Source: Bacteroidales bacterium (GTDB lineage: Bacteria; Bacteroidota; Bacteroidia; Bacteroidales; UBA12077). From it: DNA of 64,000 nucleotides. Below, one piece after another: positions 33,344 to 42,510 of the stretch. How positions within the stretch are numbered: the stretch's first letter is position 1; the number at the start of each line of letters is the position of its first letter. Where the stretch lies: NCBI GenBank assembly GCA_016342685.1, contig JAEINU010000007.1, positions 62,001 through 126,000 of the forward strand. Reading direction: 5' to 3'. Position numbers and translations under genes: made by a program. The notes under the pieces were generated by a model, which saw only the letters and a program-made list of their open reading frames with translations, had not been told where the DNA came from and did not search any database.

Positions 33344-36300
33344 TTAATTTATGGAATATTGTATCTCCGTTTTTTCATTAAGGAAATTTATCAAATCATT
33401 TGTAACATCAATTCGCTCAGTTCGAGAGAATAAATCAACACCGAAATTTTCTTCGGTATCAATAATTTTAAAACGAAGATTCACTTTTCCTTTTTTTGCT
33501 AATACATGTTCTTTTATTTCTTCTATTAATTTTGGATTTACATTTTTTAAAGGGATTTTTAATAAAAGATTCTCGACCATTTCTTCACGAACCTGACTTA
33601 ACATCATTATTGTTTTTATTTTGAATTCAAGTTCTTGGTCGTTGTATGGTCTGGGTTGAACTTTACCTTTAATCATAAGGGAATAGTCGGCATAACAATA
33701 CTTTCTAAAGTTTTCATAATCTTTACCAAAGAGGGCTATTCGGTACGATTCTGTAAAATCCTGAATAGTTAAAAAGCCGAAGGGTTTTCCTGTTTTTGTC
33801 ATCGAATGATGAACATCTGTTACAATCCCAGCAACTGTCAAATCACGACCTTGTAACTTATTAATATCATTAAACTCATTTAACGCTACATTACAAAAGG
33901 TGTCAATTTCTAATTTGAAATCATCCAATGGATGCGCAGAAAGAAATATCCCAATAATTTCTTTTTCTCGTTTTAGCCTTTCTAGTTTTGGCCAATCTTC
34001 TGATGATGTTACTTCTGGTTTAGAAATTTCAATACTATCAGTGCCTCCAAATAAAGATTGTTGATTTGTGTTTTGGTCGTTTTGAAATTTATTTCCATAT
34101 CTAACCAAATTTTCAATAAAGGTATTTTCCTTGTTATCTTTCGAAAAATATTGTCCGCGATTAAGATTGTCTAAATTATCTAAAGCACCTGCAGTCACTA
34201 GTGCTTCTAGGTTTTTTTTATTAACCTGACCAAGGTTATTTCGTTCAATAAAATCATAAACGTTTTTAAATGGTCCATTTTTTTCTCGTTCCTGAATAAT
34301 TGCGTCTACTGCTCCCTCTCCAACACCTTTAATTCCAGCCATTCCAAATCGAATAGCTCCATTTTTGTTAACAGTAAACTTACGATAACTTTCATTTACA
34401 TCAGGACCCAAAACTTCCATGCCCATATTACGGCACTCTTCCATAAAATTCGTAATTTTAGTTATATCACTAAGATTACGGCTTAGTACCCCTGCCATAA
34501 ATTCGGCTGGATAATGAGCTTTTAGGTATCCTGTTTGATAAGCTATATAAGCATAGCACACTGAGTGAGATTTATTAAAAGCATAACTTGCAAATGCTTC
34601 CCAATCGCTCCAGATTTTATCTATTAGCTTTTCTGGGGTTTTATTGTCTGTTTTGCACCCTTCAACAAATTCTTCACTTGTTAGACATCCGTCGGTAAAC
34701 TTAACTTTAAGCTTATCCATCATGTCTATTTTCTTCTTACCCATTGCCTTACGCAATGTGTCAGAATCTCCACGGGTAAAACCTCCTAAGGCCCTTGATT
34801 GAAGCATCACCTGTTCTTGGTAAACTGTAATGCCATATGTGTCATTGAGGTAAGGCTCCATTGATGGATGATCATAGGCAATTTTTTCTCTACCGTGTTT
34901 CCGGTTAATAAAAGAAGGAATATATTCCATCGGACCAGGCCGATAAAGAGCATTCATAGCTACAAGGTCTTCGAAACGGTTAGGCTGAAGTGCTCTAAGG
35001 TGCTTTTTCATCCCCGGTGATTCAAACTGAAAAATAGCAGTTGTTTCACCACGACTAAAAAGTTTGAATGTTACTTCATCTGTAAGTTCAATGTTGTTAA
35101 TGTCAACATCAATTCCCTTGGAAAGCTTTATATTGGCAATTACATCTTTAATTATGGATAATGTTTTAAGTCCAAGGAAATCCATTTTTAGTAAGCCAAT
35201 ATCCTCAACAAATCGTCCGTCGTACTGGGTAGTAAGTAAATCTTCTCCCTTGGTTGGCATAACAGGAATATGCTCATCAAGTGGATTTTTTCCTATAAGA
35301 ACTCCACAAGCGTGCACTCCTGTTTGGCGAACAGAGCCTTCCAATGATTCTGCTAGGTTTATTGTTTGTGCAATTAATGGATTTGATGATTTCTTTTCTA
35401 ATAGGAGTGCCGGTTCTTCCTTGTAAGCTTTTTCAAAGCTCATCTTTGGGGCTTCAGGGACTAACTTTGCCAAACGGTTGGCTTCAGATAGGTCTAATTT
35501 TAATACCCGTGCAACATCCTTAATGGAGCTTTTAGTAGCCATAGTACCAAAAGTACAGATATGTGCTACTTTATCGTGTCCGTATTTTTGTGTTACATAA
35601 TCTAATACAAGTTGTCGTCCATCATCATCAAAGTCAATATCAACATCGGGCATTGATATACGATCGGGGTTAAGAAAACGTTCGAATAGGAGGTCATATT
35701 TTATTGGATCGACATTTGTAATTCCAGTAGAATAAGCAACAACAGAACCAGCTGCTGAACCACGACCCGGCCCCACAAGTACACCATTGTTTTTTGCCCA
35801 GTTAATGAAATCTTGTACAATAAGGAAATATCCAGGAAACCCCATTTTTATTATGGTGTCTAACTCAAAGTTAATTCTTTCTAAATGTCCTTCAGGAATA
35901 GGATCTCCGTATCGATTTTTTGCACCTTCAATGGTAAGATGCCGCAAGTAATCATCTTCTGAATCAAAACCTTCTGGAAGAGGAAAGTCAGGCATAATGG
36001 GCTTAGAGTCTAACTCAAATGCCTCAACTTTATTAGCAATTTCTATTGTATTTGCGAGGGCTTCAGGAACATCTGCAAACACTTTATTCATTTCCTGTGT
36101 TGTTTTAAACCACTCCTGTCTGGTATAGCGCATTCGTGTAGGATCATCGAAATCACGTCCTGTATTTAAACAAACCAGTACGTCATGTGCTTCTGCATCT
36201 TCAGGATCAATAAAGTGGGAATCATTGGTGGCAATAAGTTTAACATCAAGTTCTTTTGCAAGTTCTCGTAGTACTTTATTTACTTTAACTTGATTTTCCC

Positions 36301-37609
36301 AAACGTCTAATCTTAAACGAGGATCGTTATTTTTATGTCGTATAAGCTCAAGGTAATAATCATCATTAAAGACAGATTTATACCACAATATTGTTTCCTT
36401 GGCTTTATCAAAATTACCAGCCATTATGTGTTGTGAAACTTCACCACCAAGACATGCACTACTTGCTATAATACCTTCATGGTATTTTTCCAGTAATTCT
36501 CTGTCGATTCTTGGCTTGTAGTACATACCATCGGTGTACGATATCGAGGTAAGCTTTAGAAGGTTTTGATAACCTTTGTAATTTTTTGCTAAAAGGACAA
36601 GATGATAACCCGATGCATCTAGTTTATCTTCTTTGCGAAGATGTCCACGTCGAGCAACATAAGCTTCTACTCCAATGATGGGTTTAATACCATTTTTTTT
36701 ACAAGATACATGAAATTCTTTAACACCAAACATGCCACCATGGTCAGTTATTGCAACTGCAGGCATTCCATCGGCTTTTGCTTTATTTGCTATCCCTGCT
36801 GTTGTTGCTGCGCCATCAAGAATAGAGTATTGGGTGTGTACATGCAGATGAACAAAAGCTTGAAGTTCTGTTCCTGTTGTTATATTTTGTAATTTGCGCT
36901 CTTCTTCTTCAACAGAAATATCACTAAACTCATTCACCTTGAATGATTCGTATTTTATACCAACAGGTTTTATTACAGATGGATTTTTACGTCGAAAAGA
37001 TTCAACTTCTCCTGTTGACATTTTAAGGGCTTCATTACTTGCCCCTCCAACCCTTATTAATTCAAGAAAACATCTAGATGTGGCTTCAACATCAGCTGCG
37101 GCATTATGAGCTTCGGGGAAAGGGGCATTAAAGAGTTTTAAATGAAGTTCTGTAAGGGTTGGTGATTTTATACTTCCATTTTTATTTTTGATAGCACAAA
37201 AGTTTGTACTCTCTGTTTTTGTACAAAAATTTGGTGTTTTTGTCATTATTTCTTCCAAACCGCACCTTAAAAGCTCGCTGCCAACTATGTTAATATCAAA
37301 CTCAACATTGTGTCCTACTATAAACTTTGCTTTTTTAACATCTTCTACAAAATCGTTTAAAGCATCTTTTAGCTGAATACCTTTTTCATTTGCAATTTCA
37401 GTTGAAATACCATGTACTTCTATTACATCTTCAGGTATGGTATAACCCTCAGGCTTAATCACATGGTTTTTAGCAAATAGAAAATTACCTTCCAAATCGT
37501 GACATTGCCATGCTAGCTGGACCATTCTTGGCCAGTTTTCAAAATCAGTTAAAGGAGCTTTCCACTTTTTAGGTAATCCCGTGGTTTCGGTATCAAATAT
37601 TAAAAACAT
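33344..37609 (-). CDS. dnaE: DNA polymerase III alpha subunit with N-terminal proofreading domain
   Basis: A 1421-residue replicative polymerase. Residues 1-190 are a DEDDh exonuclease (IFDTETTGLP, HNVEFDINIVG, EAHNAAADVEAT). A PHP domain (FVHLHVHTQYSILDG), the polymerase palm (PDVDIDFDDDGRQ), fingers, a helix-hairpin-helix and a C-terminal OB domain follow. Fusion of an epsilon-like nuclease to DnaE is a form I associate with several Bacteroidota. The start at 37609 gives the conserved MFLIFDTETTG; a TTG at 37645 lies inside the promoter -7 box and cannot be translated from that transcript. Confidence 0.95.
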   Translation of the reverse strand: MFLIFDTETTGLPKKWKAPLTDFENWPRMVQLAWQCHDLEGNFLFAKNHVIKPEGYTIPEDVIEVHGISTEIANEKGIQLKDALNDFVEDVKKAKFIVGHNVEFDINIVGSELLRCGLEEIMTKTPNFCTKTESTNFCAIKNKNGSIKSPTLTELHLKLFNAPFPEAHNAAADVEATSRCFLELIRVGGASNEALKMSTGEVESFRRKNPSVIKPVGIKYESFKVNEFSDISVEEEERKLQNITTGTELQAFVHLHVHTQYSILDGAATTAGIANKAKADGMPAVAITDHGGMFGVKEFHVSCKKNGIKPIIGVEAYVARRGHLRKEDKLDASGYHLVLLAKNYKGYQNLLKLTSISYTDGMYYKPRIDRELLEKYHEGIIASSACLGGEVSQHIMAGNFDKAKETILWYKSVFNDDYYLELIRHKNNDPRLRLDVWENQVKVNKVLRELAKELDVKLIATNDSHFIDPEDAEAHDVLVCLNTGRDFDDPTRMRYTRQEWFKTTQEMNKVFADVPEALANTIEIANKVEAFELDSKPIMPDFPLPEGFDSEDDYLRHLTIEGAKNRYGDPIPEGHLERINFELDTIIKMGFPGYFLIVQDFINWAKNNGVLVGPGRGSAAGSVVAYSTGITNVDPIKYDLLFERFLNPDRISMPDVDIDFDDDGRQLVLDYVTQKYGHDKVAHICTFGTMATKSSIKDVARVLKLDLSEANRLAKLVPEAPKMSFEKAYKEEPALLLEKKSSNPLIAQTINLAESLEGSVRQTGVHACGVLIGKNPLDEHIPVMPTKGEDLLTTQYDGRFVEDIGLLKMDFLGLKTLSIIKDVIANIKLSKGIDVDINNIELTDEVTFKLFSRGETTAIFQFESPGMKKHLRALQPNRFEDLVAMNALYRPGPMEYIPSFINRKHGREKIAYDHPSMEPYLNDTYGITVYQEQVMLQSRALGGFTRGDSDTLRKAMGKKKIDMMDKLKVKFTDGCLTSEEFVEGCKTDNKTPEKLIDKIWSDWEAFASYAFNKSHSVCYAYIAYQTGYLKAHYPAEFMAGVLSRNLSDITKITNFMEECRNMGMEVLGPDVNESYRKFTVNKNGAIRFGMAGIKGVGEGAVDAIIQEREKNGPFKNVYDFIERNNLGQVNKKNLEALVTAGALDNLDNLNRGQYFSKDNKENTFIENLVRYGNKFQNDQNTNQQSLFGGTDSIEISKPEVTSSEDWPKLERLKREKEIIGIFLSAHPLDDFKLEIDTFCNVALNEFNDINKLQGRDLTVAGIVTDVHHSMTKTGKPFGFLTIQDFTESYRIALFGKDYENFRKYCYADYSLMIKGKVQPRPYNDQELEFKIKTIMMLSQVREEMVENLLLKIPLKNVNPKLIEEIKEHVLAKKGKVNLRFKIIDTEENFGVDLFSRTERIDVTNDLINFLNEKTEIQYSIN

Positions 37610-37642
37610 CAAATTTAATTTTGTAGGAGAATAAAAACGCAA

Positions 37643-37677
37643 CAAAGTTAGTTTAACCCAATTCTTTTATAAGCAAA
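37643..37677 (-). promoter_or_regulatory. Promoter of dnaE
   Basis: On the minus strand, TTTG (37674-37677), a 23-nt spacer and TAACTTTG (37643-37650) match the Bacteroidota consensus. The transcript would start near 37636, upstream of the ATG at 37609 but downstream of the TTG at 37645, which fixes the dnaE start. Confidence 0.62.
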
Positions 37678-37905
37678 TCGCTTAGCTTTTTTACAAAAAA
37701 TTTAAAAAGAAATAAGATTTAAAAGTAAACATTTCACTCATAAGAATCTCCTTATGTTAATAATTATTGATAAAATGAGATGTTTCCTTTTTACTAAAAC
37801 AGTTGATTTTAGTTTGTGTTTAGATAAGATTTAAAGATGAATTAACTAATTGAGCTTTACCTCCAAATAAGATTAGGAAATGTTTTATTAAAAATAATAA
37901 AGTTG

Positions 37906-37913
37906 TATCTTTG
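37906..37913 (+). promoter_or_regulatory. -7 box of the rpsP-rimM promoter
   Basis: TATCTTTG matches TAnnTTTG exactly and is identical to the purQ -7 box. The -33 element is weak (a TGTTTT-like sequence near 37881). Transcription would start about 45 nt before rpsP. Confidence 0.6.
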
Positions 37914-37963
37914 CCGCACATTTTTAGAAATGTAGGTTTAATTAATAATTTAAAAACGAGAGT

Positions 37964-38539
37964 ATGCCTGTAAAAATTCGATTAACAAGAAGAGGGAGAA
38001 AAAAAGCTCCATTTTATCACATTGTTATCGCAGATAGCAGAGCGCCACGAGATGGTAGATACATTGAAAGTATAGGAAGATATAATCCTAATACGAATCC
38101 TGCTACTATCGAGTTAGATTTTGATAAAGCTATTGATTGGCTTCAAAAAGGCGCTCAACCTACAGATACATGTAGAGCTATTTTGTCGTATAAAGGAGTG
38201 ATGATGAAAAAGCACTTACTTGAAGGAGTAAAAAAAGGTGCTTTAACTGAAGAACAAGCAGAGACAAAATTTCAGAGCTGGTTAACAGAGAAAGAATCTA
38301 AGATTCAAGCAAAAGTTGATTCACTTAAAAAAGGTGAAGATATAGAAGCTAAGAAACGTTTAGATGCTGAGACTAAAGTTCGTGAAGCAAGAGCTGAAGA
38401 ATTTGCTAAGCGCATTGCTGACGCTGCTGCTGAAGAAGCTAAGGCTGCTGCTGCTAAAAAGCAAGCTGAAGAAACTCCTGAGGCTGCTGAAGAGCAAGCT
38501 CCTGAAGCTGAAAATACTGAAGAAGCTACAGAAGCTTAA
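37964..38539 (+). CDS. rpsP: 30S ribosomal protein S16 with long acidic-alanine tail
   Basis: Residues 1-85 are a normal bS16 ([41 protein letters not shown]), a 30S assembly protein. Residues 86-191 form a helical extension that ends in low-complexity Ala/Glu ([14 protein letters not shown]...). Most bS16 proteins are 80-95 residues; extended forms occur in Bacteroidota. The GCT/GAA-rich codons of the tail keep other frames open and can mislead gene prediction. rimM follows after 13 nt, the usual partner. Confidence 0.96.
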   Translation: MPVKIRLTRRGRKKAPFYHIVIADSRAPRDGRYIESIGRYNPNTNPATIELDFDKAIDWLQKGAQPTDTCRAILSYKGVMMKKHLLEGVKKGALTEEQAETKFQSWLTEKESKIQAKVDSLKKGEDIEAKKRLDAETKVREARAEEFAKRIADAAAEEAKAAAAKKQAEETPEAAEEQAPEAENTEEATEA

Positions 38540-38552
38540 GATATTTTCATGC

Positions 38553-39074
38553 ATGAAAAAGGATAATCATTATTTAGCTGGGGCGCTTTTAAAATCAACT
38601 GGGACTAAAGGCGAAATTATTTTAAAGTTTAATAGTGGTTTATCTGATGAAATTCTAAAATTGGAATCAATTCTTGTCGAAGTCGACGGGAAATTGGTTC
38701 CTTTTTTTATTGAGACAATCAAAATAAAATCAAGTGCTACAGCGGTTGTGCAAATTGAAGGGATAAATTCTGAGCAGTCTTCAAAGGAGTTTATTGATAG
38801 CGATTTTTATATTTCCAAAAAGCAAAAAAGGGAAGTTGATCTAGTTCTTGAAGAATCTATAGATGTTGCCGGTTATATTCTTAAAGATCAGGATAATAAA
38901 TTAATTGGAACTGTTGTTGAATTTATTGATATAGCAAGAAATCCATTATTAAATGTTAAAGTTGGTAAAAAGGAAATTCTAATCCCAGCCAACGAGGATT
39001 TGATTATTGAAGTAGATGACGACGAGCAAATTATTTTAATGCATATTCCTGAAGGTTTATTCGATCTTCCTTAA
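38553..39074 (+). CDS. rimM: Ribosome maturation factor RimM
   Basis: A 173-residue RimM that binds S19 and helps 30S head maturation. The N-terminal barrel starts YLAGALLKSTGTKGEIILKF, and the PRC-barrel C-domain includes LIGTVVEFIDIARNPLLNVKVGKKEILIPANEDLI. The start is ATG 38553; an open frame extends upstream into the rpsP tail, but its translation is low-complexity Leu/Lys with no family match. It overlaps the convergent thioesterase gene by 4 nt. Confidence 0.95.
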   Translation: MKKDNHYLAGALLKSTGTKGEIILKFNSGLSDEILKLESILVEVDGKLVPFFIETIKIKSSATAVVQIEGINSEQSSKEFIDSDFYISKKQKREVDLVLEESIDVAGYILKDQDNKLIGTVVEFIDIARNPLLNVKVGKKEILIPANEDLIIEVDDDEQIILMHIPEGLFDLP

Positions 39075-39505
39075 AGTTTAATATCTTCTTCGAAATCTTG
39101 AATTTTCACTTTCCAAAGCTCGGGTAGTAGAACGGGTTTGTTCTCGTTTATCCCAAAAGCAACGAGTACAGCGTCATTTTGTGCTTTAATTTCTTTTGTG
39201 TCCACATTAATAATTTCCTGAATCATTTGAAGGCTTTTGTTTCCTAGTCTATGAACTTTTGTTTTTACCTCTATATTTTCTTCGAGAAAAATAGGATTGA
39301 AATATTCGATAGTGATTTTAGCAAGCACTAGAGCTTGTTTTTTCCATTCCATTTTGGTTTGAAATACTTTTTCGAAGTAATGAGTTCTTGCTAAATCAAA
39401 AAAATTCTGATAAACAGAATTGTTAACATGAGCCATTATATCAATATCGTTAAACCGAATTTGAACCGGCGTGCTATGCAGAAAATTAAATTTTGTATTA
39501 TTCAT
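39071..39505 (-). CDS. Hotdog-fold acyl-CoA thioesterase
   Basis: A 144-residue protein of the 4-hydroxybenzoyl-CoA thioesterase/YbgC group, which hydrolyses acyl-CoA esters. The signature is VQIRFNDIDIMAHVNNSVYQNFFDLAR, with the catalytic Asp in the NDID segment. The ATG at 39505 is chosen because it starts just before that domain. It overlaps the stop of the upstream dehydratase gene by 8 nt, so translation is probably coupled. Physiological substrate unknown. Confidence 0.9.
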   Translation of the reverse strand: MNNTKFNFLHSTPVQIRFNDIDIMAHVNNSVYQNFFDLARTHYFEKVFQTKMEWKKQALVLAKITIEYFNPIFLEENIEVKTKVHRLGNKSLQMIQEIINVDTKEIKAQNDAVLVAFGINENKPVLLPELWKVKIQDFEEDIKL

Positions 39506-41387
39506 GATCTTGAAATTCGATATCGAGTTCTTCGTAAATGGAGTTCTGACTTTTAAATTCGGGAACAATTTCTTTCATTTTTTTGACAACTTCTATATTG
39601 TTGTGATGTTTCTGAAGATTAAGAAGGTCTTTGAATTGTTCTTGAACCTGTGCAATGTTGTACTTTATAACTTTGGCAATCATTATTTTAGAATGGTGAG
39701 TAGGAATGGTATTTTCTTTATCGTTTAGAAGTTCCTCATACAATTTTTCTCCTGGCCTTAATCCTGTATATTTTATTTGAATATCCTTACCTATATCAAG
39801 GCCTGATAATTTGATCATTTTTTTTGCAAGATCAATGATCTTAACCGATTTTCCCATATCAAATATAAAAATTTCCCCGCCTTTACTCATTGCACCTGCT
39901 TCAATTACAAGCTGACAAGCTTCAGGTATTGTCATGAAATATCGGGTAACTTCTGGATGAGTTACGGTAACAGGACCTCCTTTGTCAATTTGTTTTTTAA
40001 ATCTAAGAATAACAGAACCATTTGAGCCTAATACATTTCCAAATCTTGTGGTAATAAAATTTGTGTTGCTTATTTGATTAAAAGCTTGGATATATATTTC
40101 TGCAATTCGCTTAGAAGCCCCCATTACATTGGTTGGGTTTACAGCTTTGTCGGTAGAAACCATTACAAACTGCTCTACTTTGAACTCGTGAGAAACATCT
40201 GCCAAATTCTTTGTTCCTATGATATTTGTTCTTAAGGCTTCAGTAGGGTTGTTCTCCATCATAGGAACATGCTTATATGCTGCTGCATGGTATACAAATG
40301 AGGGTTTATAAGCTTCGAAAAGTTTTGTTATCCTATATTTATCGGCAACATTCCCAATTACGATCTCAAAGTTGTAGAAATTATTTTTTTCTTGAAGGTC
40401 GAGTTCCATATCATATAAAGGAGATTCGGCCTGATCAAAAAGAATAATTTTATGGGGATGAAATTTAATTAATTGCCTTACAATTTCGCTTCCTATTGAT
40501 CCGGCTGCACCGGTAACAAGTATAGTTTTATTTAAAAGCTTCTTTTTAATGCCAGTTACATCTAATACAATTGGAGGCCGTTCCAATAGATCCTCAATTT
40601 TAATTTTTTTAATTTGATTAAAACTTAATTCTCCATTAATCCATGTATTAATATCAGGAACAGAAAGAACTTTTATGTTAAGTTGTAGACATTTTTCGAT
40701 AATATCTTGTTTTTCTTCGGCTTCAATTTGCTCCTTGGCAATAATAAGTTTGTCGATGTTATTTTTTTCTGATAAGCTCTCGAGATGATCAGGGTGGTAT
40801 ATTGAAACTCCTTCTAAGGTTTTACCAACATTGGAGTAATTTTTATCAATAAATGCAATAACTCTGTTCTTACTTTCCACATCTTTATCAAGGGTTCTTT
40901 TTGTAATAACTCCAAATTGGCCTGCACCATATATTATTACATCAGATTTTTCTTTACTCGGATTGTATAATTCCTGATAAACGATTTTGGTGGCTAATCT
41001 GAATGATGCCATTAAGAATACTGTAAGTAGAAAATCAATGGCAATAACAGAGAATGGGATTATGTATGAACCATTAATTAGGAAATAATTAATAACATTC
41101 ATTACAACAAAAACTAAACTTCCGCTTATTGCTACAAGGAAAATTCGCTCTGTGTCTTTTGCTCCTGAATATCGAATAATACCTGCATATGATTTAAAAA
41201 TTAAGAAAGTAATGGATCTAAAGAATAAAACAAAAGGTATAATGAAAGATAAAGCGTCGATATAACCTTCGGGAATAACAAAATTAAAGCGTAATAAAAA
41301 CGCTGCAGATATTGATGCTGCACAGATAAATAAGTCGATTAGGAAAACAATCCATCGAGGAGTATATGATTTGGGGAATTGAATCAT
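39498..41387 (-). CDS. Membrane nucleotide-sugar 4,6-dehydratase/epimerase (CapD/WbpM type)
   Basis: A 629-residue long-form SDR enzyme that modifies UDP-GlcNAc for surface glycans. Four membrane segments (about 12-125), a CoA-binding-like Rossmann domain (147-245), then the catalytic domain with GAAGSIGSE (293-301), YHAAAYKHVPM and STDKAVNP (411-418). The usual Tyr of YxxxK is Met422 (MGASK), the known state in WbpM-type dehydratases. No other glycan genes surround it; it is linked to a thioesterase gene. Confidence 0.94.
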   Translation of the reverse strand: MIQFPKSYTPRWIVFLIDLFICAASISAAFLLRFNFVIPEGYIDALSFIIPFVLFFRSITFLIFKSYAGIIRYSGAKDTERIFLVAISGSLVFVVMNVINYFLINGSYIIPFSVIAIDFLLTVFLMASFRLATKIVYQELYNPSKEKSDVIIYGAGQFGVITKRTLDKDVESKNRVIAFIDKNYSNVGKTLEGVSIYHPDHLESLSEKNNIDKLIIAKEQIEAEEKQDIIEKCLQLNIKVLSVPDINTWINGELSFNQIKKIKIEDLLERPPIVLDVTGIKKKLLNKTILVTGAAGSIGSEIVRQLIKFHPHKIILFDQAESPLYDMELDLQEKNNFYNFEIVIGNVADKYRITKLFEAYKPSFVYHAAAYKHVPMMENNPTEALRTNIIGTKNLADVSHEFKVEQFVMVSTDKAVNPTNVMGASKRIAEIYIQAFNQISNTNFITTRFGNVLGSNGSVILRFKKQIDKGGPVTVTHPEVTRYFMTIPEACQLVIEAGAMSKGGEIFIFDMGKSVKIIDLAKKMIKLSGLDIGKDIQIKYTGLRPGEKLYEELLNDKENTIPTHHSKIMIAKVIKYNIAQVQEQFKDLLNLQKHHNNIEVVKKMKEIVPEFKSQNSIYEELDIEFQDHE

Positions 41388-41449
41388 AACATGTAAATAA
41401 TTTAAAGATATTTATTCTTCAAAAATAACTAAAAAATATGCAGCACGTC

Positions 41450-41457
41450 TAATTTTG
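41450..41457 (+). promoter_or_regulatory. -7 box for the DUF2807 gene
   Basis: TAATTTTG fits TAnnTTTG, 40 nt before the ATG at 41497. It overlaps an earlier in-frame start near 41455, which argues against that start. No clear -33 element. Confidence 0.5.
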
Positions 41458-41496
41458 GCGCGTCTTTTCTTAAAACAATACAAAAATCTGATATTT

Positions 41497-42222
41497 ATGA
41501 AAACAAATTCGAAAGTATTAATTATTATGGTAGCCATGATTTTTGTGGCAAGTTCATCTATAAGTTTTGCGAATGGTATTAATGATATTAAAAAGGAGAA
41601 TAGAAAAGTCTCTGATTTTAATCAAATTAACATGTCGATACCTGCAGATGTTTATTTAACTCAAGGTGCAAAAAACGAAGTGATTATTGAAGCCGACGAA
41701 GATGTGTTGGCAAAAATAGAAACAGAGGTTCGAGAAAATGAATTGGATATTAAGTTTGAAAAATGGTATAACTACAGAGGGACAAAACAGATTAAAGTAT
41801 ACATAACTGTTAAGGAAATAAATAAGCTTGTTTTGGCTGGCTCTGGAGATATTATATCTAAATCAACAATAAAATCAGAAAAGCTTAAAATGGTTATTAC
41901 TGGGAGTGGATCGATTTTAATAGATGATCTTTATGTTAAAGAAGTCCATGCAAACATTTCCGGGTCAGGAGATATCCGTATAGCTAGTAAGGAAAAAGCA
42001 ATGGAGCTAGATGCAACTATAACAGGTTCTGGCAATATTACAGCTTCGGATTTAGAATTTGAAAAAGCAGACTTGGTAATTACAGGTTCAGGAACAATTG
42101 AGGCGAATGTAATTGATGAGTTAGATGCAACAATTACAGGTAGTGGCAGAATATACTATAAAGGGAAGCCTTTAATTGATGCAAATGTCACTGGTAGTGG
42201 AAAAATAAGAACTAACAACTAA
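41497..42222 (+). CDS. Secreted DUF2807 (head GIN domain) protein
   Basis: A 241-residue exported protein with a signal peptide (MKTNSKVLIIMVAMIFVASSSISFA). The mature part is a right-handed beta-helix-like repeat with regularly spaced GSG turns (AGSGDI, TGSGSI, SGSGDI, TGSGNI, TGSGTI, TGSGRI, TGSGKI), the DUF2807 or 'head GIN' pattern. The opening FNQINMSIPADVYLTQG is typical. The role is unknown, possibly surface adhesion. It is distantly similar in style to the DUF4097 pair but not next to them. Confidence 0.9.
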   Translation: MKTNSKVLIIMVAMIFVASSSISFANGINDIKKENRKVSDFNQINMSIPADVYLTQGAKNEVIIEADEDVLAKIETEVRENELDIKFEKWYNYRGTKQIKVYITVKEINKLVLAGSGDIISKSTIKSEKLKMVITGSGSILIDDLYVKEVHANISGSGDIRIASKEKAMELDATITGSGNITASDLEFEKADLVITGSGTIEANVIDELDATITGSGRIYYKGKPLIDANVTGSGKIRTNN

Positions 42223-42244
42223 AAATGGTTTCTTAATAAAGTAA

Positions 42245-42274
42245 AGGGCTGCTCATAATCGAGCAGCTTTCTTT
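42245..42274 (+). terminator. Terminator of the DUF2807 gene
   Basis: GCTGCTC (42248-42254) pairs with GAGCAGC (42261-42267), extended by weaker pairs and followed by a T-rich stretch. It lies between two convergent genes and may serve both. Confidence 0.75.
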
Positions 42275-42281
42275 ATAGACA

Positions 42282-42497
42282 TTAGTTAACAAAAAATCGT
42301 TTGCGAAAAAAGCAGCTTAAACCTGCCAAAGCAATGCAAATGATTGTACTAATAGGAGTATAGCTGCAATGAGCTTTATAACCTAGCATTGATATATTAT
42401 TTGCATGTTCAGATGGAATTAAAGTAGATAATGCACAGAGAGTTAAGATAATTGTTAAAATGAAAAACATCCAATATCCTTTTTTTCTAGTTTTCAT
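42282..42497 (-). CDS. Small membrane protein
   Basis: A 71-residue protein with two hydrophobic segments (about 9-27 and 46-64) around a short periplasmic loop containing MLGYKAHCSYTPISTI. It has a basic start (MKTRKKGYW) and a basic end (FFRKRFF). I have seen similar short proteins in Bacteroidota but cannot name a function. It lies 13 nt downstream of the MarC-type gene, so probably co-transcribed. The length makes it less certain than neighbours. Confidence 0.65.
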   Translation of the reverse strand: MKTRKKGYWMFFILTIILTLCALSTLIPSEHANNISMLGYKAHCSYTPISTIICIALAGLSCFFRKRFFVN

Positions 42498-42510
42498 ATT
42501 TTTTGTAGGA

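Larger units (their letters stand above)
37610..37963. other. 354-nt divergent intergenic region between dnaE and rpsP
   Basis: It holds one promoter on each strand (entries below) and a small CATAAG/CTTATG hairpin with a 6-nt loop (37739-37756). Nothing else coding or structured was recognised in the AT-rich middle part. Confidence 0.6.

Noticed and set aside
33351-33596. Plus-strand open frame at the dnaE 3' end
   Set aside because: It is a shadow of the DnaE OB-domain coding sequence.
38364-38552. Upstream extension of rimM into the rpsP tail
   Set aside because: The added residues are low-complexity Leu/Lys made by the GCT/GAA-rich tail codons read in another frame, and RimM normally starts near 38553.
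41455-41496. Longer start for the DUF2807 protein
   Set aside because: The extension precedes the signal peptide and overlaps the promoter -7 box.
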